In this document: one piece after another, positions 57,577 to 64,000 of the stretch
Layout of the letters: every line of letters starts with the position of its first letter
Numbering within the stretch: the stretch's first letter is position 1
Source of the DNA: Glutinoglossum americanum
Taxonomy: Eukaryota; Ascomycota; Geoglossomycetes; Geoglossales; Geoglossaceae
Direction: 5' to 3'
NCBI GenBank assembly: GCA_020080175.1
Contig: JAGHQL010000084.1
Span: forward strand, 45,599 to 109,598
Length of the DNA stretch: 64,000 bases
Notes under the pieces: generated by a model
What the model was told of the DNA's origin: nothing
The model's input: only the letters and a program-made list of their open reading frames with translations
Database searches by the model: none
Translations under genes and position numbers: made by a program

Positions 57577-60500
57577 CGGCACGCGCCGACATTTTTCTAT
57601 CCGGTGGAGGGGGCTGCTAGAAGCCGGCAGATGAAGGCGCCGGCTCGAGCGAGGGGAGAGATCGATGCGGGCACACGGCTTCCAGACACGCACACTGAAT
57701 ATATTGGTTCAACCCCCGTCCGTCTGCAGAAGAAGAAGCCGTAAGCCCAAAAAAAAAAACACACACACATCTGGCCCCCGTGATCCCCCACCCCGCACCG
57801 CTCAAACAAAGCCCTTTCTTTCCCTTTCGCGGCCAACTCCCACCCCCCCCACCCCCCATAACCAGCGCACAGAACCCCCCAAGACGCAGCCCCGTGCGCA
57901 CCTCGAACCCAGCCCGGCGACCGGGGGCTCTGGAAGCGCCTGTATCGCGCCGGCCACAACGCGGCGGTGCGTTTTGCTCGTTGCGCGCGCGCGCCGCCCT
58001 CCCCTATCGCAGCGTGTTTCCGCTACGGTTTTTTTTTGCGTCTGGGGGGGTTATCCTTTCGGGCTTAGCGCGCCCTGCTAAAGCGGCGTCATCCGGGGGG
58101 CTTGCGCGGCGGCTTCTTGGGATATCGCCTCTATGTATCCACCGGAGCTGCTGCGGCTCCGTCTTTGTTTTTTTTTTTTTGCCGACTCTGCCACGGCCCC
58201 GCGGGCACGCGCCAGTCGGTCAGCGGTGGTGTCTGAGATGATGGCGGAGTGGGGGGGTGTAGCTCCTCGTCCATCTCCATCTCCACCCCTCGGCGGGAGT
58301 AGTCGGTACGTACACGCGCATCGGCCAGAGAGGGCGCAAGCAAGCTCTCCGCGTAATTCAGTCAGGAATCCCCTCCTCGGACCTAGCACCTCCGAGGCCC
58401 AGCCAGACGCGAGGGCGAGACGGGGGGAGCAAACAAAAAACCCCCTTCTCCCTTTAGAAAATCCGCGGGATAGGGATACGGGCAGCGCTGGTTTTGGCGG
58501 GGGGGCACTGGAAATGGCACTCGCTTGTACGTGCTGCGTAGGGTGCGGCGGCGAGGAGACGAGATGAGATGAGCCGGTGAGGGGGGGGGTTGAAGCCCGG
58601 GATGGCACGCACGAATCTCCCAAAGGTAGAGAGGCCCATCCACGGACTCGGGAAATGAGGGAGAGGGTAAAATAACGTTGGGGCGAGGTATTTTTTTTTC
58701 TATTTATTTATTTTTTTTTTTTAGCCTTCGCTGCTCCCCTCCCACCCGTATCCGAAACGCCGCGGGCCAGGGCCTGGGCTGTTCGCCGGCGGTTTAGATC
58801 AGGCTCGGGTCTGCCGCCGCGAGAGCTCTGCCTCTTGCGTCGCGGTAGACGCCGGGCGGTCCTGATGGTCCAAGACTCGGGTTTGGGCGGGGAGATGGGG
58901 AGGCGTGGTCCAGTGGTTCTTTGGGATGGTGGAAAGGTGGGTGTTTCGGCAGGCGTCGCGGGTTGGTGGGTGTATAGCGTGTGTGCGCCGCCGGGTTGGG
59001 TCAAACGGACAGGTTTAGGGTATTGGGAGCTGGGCTGGGTTTAGCCTAGGGGGAGGGGTGGTATAATGAAAGGCATATCCTGCTCCTCCAATGGCTATGA
59101 TAATAAAATTCGCCTTGTTCCTTAGGCCGAAGTGATAATGTGAGACCCTTCGATTTACGGCACGAAGAAGCGCGTGTGGGTATTTCTGCCGGACCAATGG
59201 GTCTTCTCCTTCTTTCTTGTCTATCCGCAGAGGTCGTTCGGTGGCTTAGACGCGGCCGAGTGCGCAGGCAGGTACATGTACAACCTGCTGGCTGAAACGG
59301 AGCGACAACTCCGTCCAGACCACCAAAGGACTTCCGGCGGGTCTTCAAACGGGGACGAGTCTTGCGAGGTGCGCTCGTTTCCATTCGACGTCGAGCATCT
59401 CGTGCAAATTTGCGCATGTAAATTATCGTCGTCCCCAAGGACCCTTTTCCACGAGGGTGGAGTTTATTTCCCCGGGCTCTCCGCCGCACGTTGCATATGC
59501 AGGCCGAAACGAGCGAGGAACGGACGCGATAGGGTGAGAGGGGATGAGGTAATCTTACCGCGTCGAAGAACTCTGTTGGAGATTCGCCATTGGCGCGCGC
59601 CCTCTGCCCGCGCCAGCCGGAATCGGGCTCTTTGTCTTATCGTCGATCGATCGGCGGGGAGAGGCATGATGGCGGTTAACCGAGAGGTCTCTGGCAATTT
59701 CGGAGCACATGGGGCTCTACGGGGAAAGGCGCGTGAAACGCGATTATTATTATTATCGTTATACGTACTCCCGCTGCGCTGTGCCCTTGGTGGGTAGCTG
59801 AGGAATTCAATCACGAAACACCCGGTGGGATTGAGTATCTTGCCGTTGGCTGAGACGCTCTCTCCGTCGACCGCGTCGCGTAACGGTATGTCCCACCAGG
59901 CCTCCATTGGCGAGGAGAGCAGAGTAGAGAAACCCGTCGTAATAGCAATGCACTCTCTCTGTCCGAGGTGCACGCGAAGCTTGTCGTCGTCGTCGTCGTT
60001 GTTGCTGCCGCGGTCGTCGTCAGGGCATTGATTGTCCCGGCCACGATCGTATCTGCCTCGTCTCCCGGCCTATGCGCCGTCGCCCGCTAATGAAAGGGGA
60101 GCAGAGGCCCCGGGTTGAAACCCAACCCGGCCCTCGCTGTTGACTCAACGCAGCACCGCAGCAACGTGATCCCGCACCAAGACGAATCGGGTCGCTAGCG
60201 AGTCTCACCAACAGACCACCCCTTCCCCCTGCTGCGACGGACAAGTCTCTCTCGATTCCAGTTCGGGCTGCGGGCTGCGGGTCGCAGGGGGAGACGCCCT
60301 GTGCCAACGTTGCGCTCTCTTACCTCCTCACCCGGTCCAGATGTTCCCGTTTCAGCAACATTTACGTCCGACTCCAAGTACCCATGGCGCCTCGCAATCC
60401 ATTCGCCATTACCCGTCGACAGTGCTTATTGTTCGTAAACCGAAGTCGCTCTCCTGAAAAGAAAAAAGTACCCAAGAAACCTTGTTGGATGTCTCCTTAA

Positions 60501-61064
60501 CACACCACCCGCGCGTCTTGCGCGAGCTTGAATAATAGAGCTTGGATGCTGTTCACCTCCAACTCTCTCTCTCTCTCTCTCCTTCCATCCACGTTCTCTC
60601 TTTTAAAACTCTTCGACTCCTCTGGAGTTTCCACTTCGGGTTGATCCATCTTTTTACAGCCCGGTCGTTGTAAATATCCGCGCTAGTCTGCACTATTTCT
60701 ACCTTTCTTTTCGGCGACTCGTCTACCTCTTCACCCTCTTCACTCGAGAAGGCATTATCTTTCTCGTCAGTTTCGTTCTCTCACCGCCCTGTGGGTCGTG
60801 GGACGTGGCAGTCGTTTCCAGTATTCCATTCGACAAAAGAACAATACCACCACAATTCATTCATTCATTCATTCAATCAATCAATCAATCAATCATTTCA
60901 AGTATCCACAAAGTATCCACCCAACGTCAGAGTGCACAGCTTTTACAATTACGCCCAACGGTCCTTTCTACCCGTACTAGCTCGATTACAACTCGCTCGA
61001 TTACAACTCGCTCGATCACATTCGTTCAGATAATTGTGCTGGCCACTATCCCTCAGTGATTCTG
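57577..61064. other. Long non-coding stretch, probable promoter and leader of the protease
   Basis: About 3.5 kb with no recognised gene. It has T-runs (58170, 58693, 58715), GTC/GTT triplet runs (about 59985-60005) and an 8-bp perfect hairpin at 60110-60130 (CCGGGTTG, 5-nt loop, CAACCCGG). From 60540 it is pyrimidine-rich with (CT)n near 60565-60580, typical of fungal promoters and 5' leaders. Overlapping open frames on both strands show no family match. Confidence 0.5.
60855..61020. repeat. Short tandem repeats upstream of the protease
   Basis: (ATTC)n changes into (AATC)n at 60855-60895, about ten tetranucleotide units. A 15-bp unit, CTCGATTACAACTCG, then occurs two and two-thirds times at 60981-61020. 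Both lie in the promoter or leader of the subtilase gene, so copy-number variation could affect expression. Confidence 0.85.
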
Positions 61065-61070
61065 TATAAA
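61065..61070 (+). promoter_or_regulatory. Possible TATA element of the protease gene
   Basis: TATAAA lies 159 bp upstream of the ATG at 61229, at the end of the pyrimidine-rich stretch. It is the best core-promoter candidate seen. Use as an actual promoter is inferred. Confidence 0.35.
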
Positions 61071-61228
61071 GAATATGTGAGTTCCTCCACCGACACCATA
61101 CGGCAGGCCGATCGTGACTTTCGTGACCTTTTGTCTAACGTGCAACGACTTCAGCCACAGTAACGGTTTCCTTCTACCAAAGCTGAACCCCCCTTGAGCG
61201 GAAAATTTGACCTACATACCACCAAATC

Positions 61229-62739
61229 ATGAAGCCCATATCGTTCGTTTGCATTGCCGCGCTAGCTGCCGGGTACGCTTTAGCTGCTCCCAGGCACCGA
61301 GGGTATAGCCCGTCGGCCATCTCGCCAACACCACCCGCGCCGGTCGCCACCAACAGTTTATCTACAAATCAGACGACGCAAGACGACTCCAGTTCTCACC
61401 AATCCGGTGGAGAGGAATACGTCGTCATCTTTGATCCCGACCATCCCTCTCCTCCCAACGTCCTTGACGTCCTCCAGGGGTTGGGACTGGATCCTGCACA
61501 CCCAGACGTGAAGTATGTCTTCAACAACTCCGCTTTCAGCGGCTTTGCGGGATCTATGAAGGGACACTGCATCAACGCGCTCAACGCTATGGATACGGTC
61601 AAGTACGTTGAGAAATCCGTCAAGGTTGTTTCTCTGTCGCCACAGACTCGCTCAGGCGCACCGTGGGGACTACAGCAACTCTCGCAATCGAGCCCTGTGG
61701 GGTCCGACCCGACGAAGCTACAATTCACATATAGTTTTGACAATACCGGCGGTCTTGGCAGTAACGTCGACATCTATATAGTCGATACCGGTATAAACAC
61801 CGACCACCTCGCTTTTGGCGGCAGAGCTACCATGGGATTCAGTGTGGACGGCGATCTCAGCACGACCACGGATGGGGCTGGCCATGGGACCCACGTTGCC
61901 GGCACGGCAGGAGCAAACGTATTTGGCGTCGCGTCCGGAGCGAACCTCATCGGGGTCAAGGTCCTTGGATCCGACGGATCGGGCTCCTCCTCCGACGTGA
62001 TCTCGGGACTTGACTGGGTCATCAGCAACCACGACAAACGAAAGAGCCAGCCCGGCTTTGTGGGTTCGATCGCGTCCATGTCGTGGAGCCTTGGCAATGA
62101 ACGATCCACCAGCGTCGAGCAAGCTATCGGCGCCCTGTTCTCAGCCGGAATCCACAGCAGCGTCGCTGCGGGGAACGAGGGGATAGACGCATGCAACCAA
62201 AGTCCATCGAGCACCGGTGGCCGGCAAGGCCCGTCTGTGGTGGTAGGCTCTGTCGACAACAATCTCATTCGCAGTAGCTTTTCCAACACTGGCTCTTGCG
62301 TCGACGTCTATGCCCCTGGCGAATCCGTCATCAGCACTTGGATTGGCGGCAATACCGTCGTGAACACCCTCGACGGAACCAGCATGGCATGCCCTCGTAA
62401 GTCTTATCGATCCCCAGTTAACCCCCCCCCCCTTCCCCTCTTCTTTTATCGGCGCACAGACTAACCGGGGGACCCTTGAAACCGATAGACGTCACTGGTC
62501 TCATGGCCTATCTGTTGGTGCAGAATCCATCACTCTCGTCTCCGTCTGCGATGAAGGCGTTTATCGTTCAGAACGCAGCCGGCGGCGCCATCAACGTCCC
62601 CGGCCTGCTCTTAGCTAGCAATGGCTTCTCCGGCCCACCATCATTGAAACCACGGGACGAAGGGAGCAATGGGCTCGAGCAACGATGGGCTGCTTTGGTT
62701 CCGTCTCCCGGGACCCGATGGCCGGCACTTGTGGTCTAG
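61229..62739 (+). CDS. Secreted subtilisin-like serine protease (S8, proteinase K type)
   Basis: Two exons, 61229-62396 and 62489-62739, join through a His codon at CPHVTG to give 472 aa. The signal peptide is residues 1-19 or 20 (FVCIAALAAGYALA). A Ser/Thr/Pro linker follows, then an inhibitor-I9 propeptide at about 63-137 (EEYVVIFDP to VKYVEKSVKVVSLS). The mature enzyme begins near APWGLQQLS (about 144). The catalytic triad is complete: D186 in IVDTGI, H222 in GHGTHVAG, S385 in DGTSMACP, with the oxyanion N316 in AAGNEG. The single phase-1 intron falls just after the serine motif, a common site in fungal subtilases. The product should be an extracellular endopeptidase for nutrition or substrate invasion. 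The last 35 residues after the fold are a Pro/Arg-rich tail. The gene appears intact. Confidence 0.95.
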
Positions 62740-63779
62740 GGTAACATTTCGAGATCTGGAAATCTTGCGCGCACGCGTATCCATTCGACACTCCACACTC
62801 TCTTACCCATCCTAATTTTTTTTTTCCTTTTCTCTCTCCCTTGTTAATAATACTCGACTCGTTAGAATCCTCTCACGCGTACAAAAAGCACAGCACGACA
62901 TTGCATCCTCGCCTCCTCTCGAGAGGGAGAGAAATGCGGAGGCGAGGCAACGAATGGCGTTTTTATTTTTTTTTCTCTTTTTTTTTTTCTTGGACCCCAC
63001 GAAAAAAGAATGAGAGCATTGCCGCCCCTTTGGAATCGGGAGGTCAATCCATCGGTTTTTACATAGTTACTTCCCTGTAAATAGATATGAGACGGGGGGG
63101 CGTTATAATACATGACGGTTTTTGAAAACGAGTGAACACGCGCACCGTTGAGATAGGTGTCGCGAGGTTTTTGAGTCTGTAGCTTTATCATGGCGCACAG
63201 GCAGGACGGGTTTTGTGGCACCCCGCTAGCCGGCGGTGGAGGGACCCAAAGCAAACAAAAGTCTCGCGCCGTTGCTCACCGCCATTAGACGCAGGAGGGC
63301 AGGGCTGGGAGGCTCGGAGGCAGGCTGGACGGGAGATGGCATCGAAGGAGGTGGTAGCAGCTAGGACGGAAAGCCGATATTGAAGATAGTAGAGACAGAC
63401 AGCACTCCAGGCGCCACCCCACCCCACTCATAGCCCAAACCAAAAAAAAAAAAAAAAAAAAAAAAAAACAGCAACGATATCCGATATACATTCGAGACCC
63501 GATGCGTCTCGTGGAAACGAGAAAAACGTGCCTAGCTCTCCCCCCCACCATCCCCATTTCCCCATAGTTAAGGATAAGGATAAGGATAATAAAAAGACAG
63601 GTGTCTAGATAGGTAGGTGGATATACAGATGGTGACCCCCCTCCCCGCCATTGAGCAAACACTGAGATTGAAAAAAAAAAAAAAAAAAATCATTCTCGCA
63701 GGAACAACAACCTAGCCAACACATCAACAAACGCACCCCACCCCAACCCTTCCTCCGCCTCCCTCCCTCTCCCTCCCTC
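62740..63779. other. Convergent 3' region with poly-A/T runs
   Basis: Lies between the converging 3' ends of the protease gene and the partial minus-strand gene. It carries T-runs near 62818 and 62965-62990, A27 at 63442-63468 and A19 at 63671-63689. No gene was recognised. Confidence 0.55.
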
Positions 63780-64000
63780 TCACCACCCACCCCCCCTCGC
63801 AGCAGCAGCAGCAGCAGCCCCACCAACAACCTCCTCCTCCCCAACCTCGGGCACATTCCCCACCAGCTCCCGCACCTCCGCCCCAACCCACCACGCCGCC
63901 CACGCGCCCAGCAGCACAACCACCGCCCAGCCGCCCGCGTCCCACGCGCGGCCCGCCAGCCGCCGCGCGACCGCCGGCAGCACGCGCCGCGCCAGGAAGC
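63780..64000 (-). CDS. 3' end of a gene running off the window; C-terminal membrane segment
   Basis: The minus strand is open from the window edge to a TGA at 63780-63782. It encodes about 72 residues: an Arg/Ala-rich stretch (FLARRVLPAVARRLAGRAWD), one strongly hydrophobic segment (WAVVVLLGAWAAWWVGA) and a Gly/Ala tail with A7. It looks like the tail of a membrane-anchored protein. The family cannot be named from this piece, and high GC makes spurious openness possible. Confidence 0.45.
   Translation of the reverse strand, partial: FLARRVLPAVARRLAGRAWDAGGWAVVVLLGAWAAWWVGAEVRELVGNVPEVGEEEVVGGAAAAAAARGGGW

Noticed and set aside
57665-59973. Many overlapping open frames of 100-207 codons on both strands
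   Set aside because: GC-rich stretch with frames open in several phases at once, no motif, no consistent splice sites and no family resemblance.
61396-62289. Antisense open frames inside the protease gene
   Set aside because: Shadows of a clearly recognised subtilase with intact catalytic motifs.

Overview
The window is nuclear DNA of a filamentous ascomycete (Pezizomycotina). Genes have short GT-AG introns, mostly 45-115 nt, with CTAAC-like branch sites. The recognisable families are a NACHT-ankyrin NLR, a bZIP-DUF3425 factor, a DUF7918 protein, a questin-oxidase-like protein, a SLIP-GC-like GTPase and a Zn-cluster protein. Class and genus cannot be fixed from the sequence. Decayed genes and diverged repeats whose differences are often C-to-T or G-to-A suggest past RIP-like mutation.

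Layout. 1-3.9 kb holds repeats and a decayed ORF. 3.9-8.9 kb is a seven- or eight-exon NLR gene on the minus strand (alpha/beta-hydrolase, NACHT, ankyrins, ZZ finger). 10.05-12.24 kb is a large disordered protein (minus). 12.2-28.6 kb is a gene-poor, repeat-rich stretch with an inverted minisatellite hairpin, several diverged repeat pairs, a Zn-cluster ORF broken by a stop, and a 200-bp MITE-like element. 28.7-30.4 kb is a questin-oxidase-like gene (minus) and 31.4-34.4 kb a multi-pass membrane protein (plus). 38.35-41.8 kb is a decayed SLIP-GC/dynamin-like GTPase pseudogene. 43.1-45.0 kb is low-complexity, purine-tract-rich DNA.

45.0-63 kb is more gene-dense. It holds a homologue of the 2-oxoglutarate-dependent ethylene-forming enzyme with a mitochondrial-type presequence (minus), a bZIP-DUF3425 regulator (plus), a DUF7918 protein split by a huge Gly/Asn-rich insertion (plus), a frameshifted coiled-coil ORF, and a secreted subtilisin-like protease with a CT-rich leader (plus). 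The 3' end of a membrane-protein gene (minus) runs off the right edge.

The genes do not form an obvious pathway cluster. The observations most worth following are the ethylene-forming-enzyme homologue, the four-module NLR, and the prion-like insertion in the DUF7918 protein. All splice models were built by eye from splice consensus, phase and family similarity remembered without a database.
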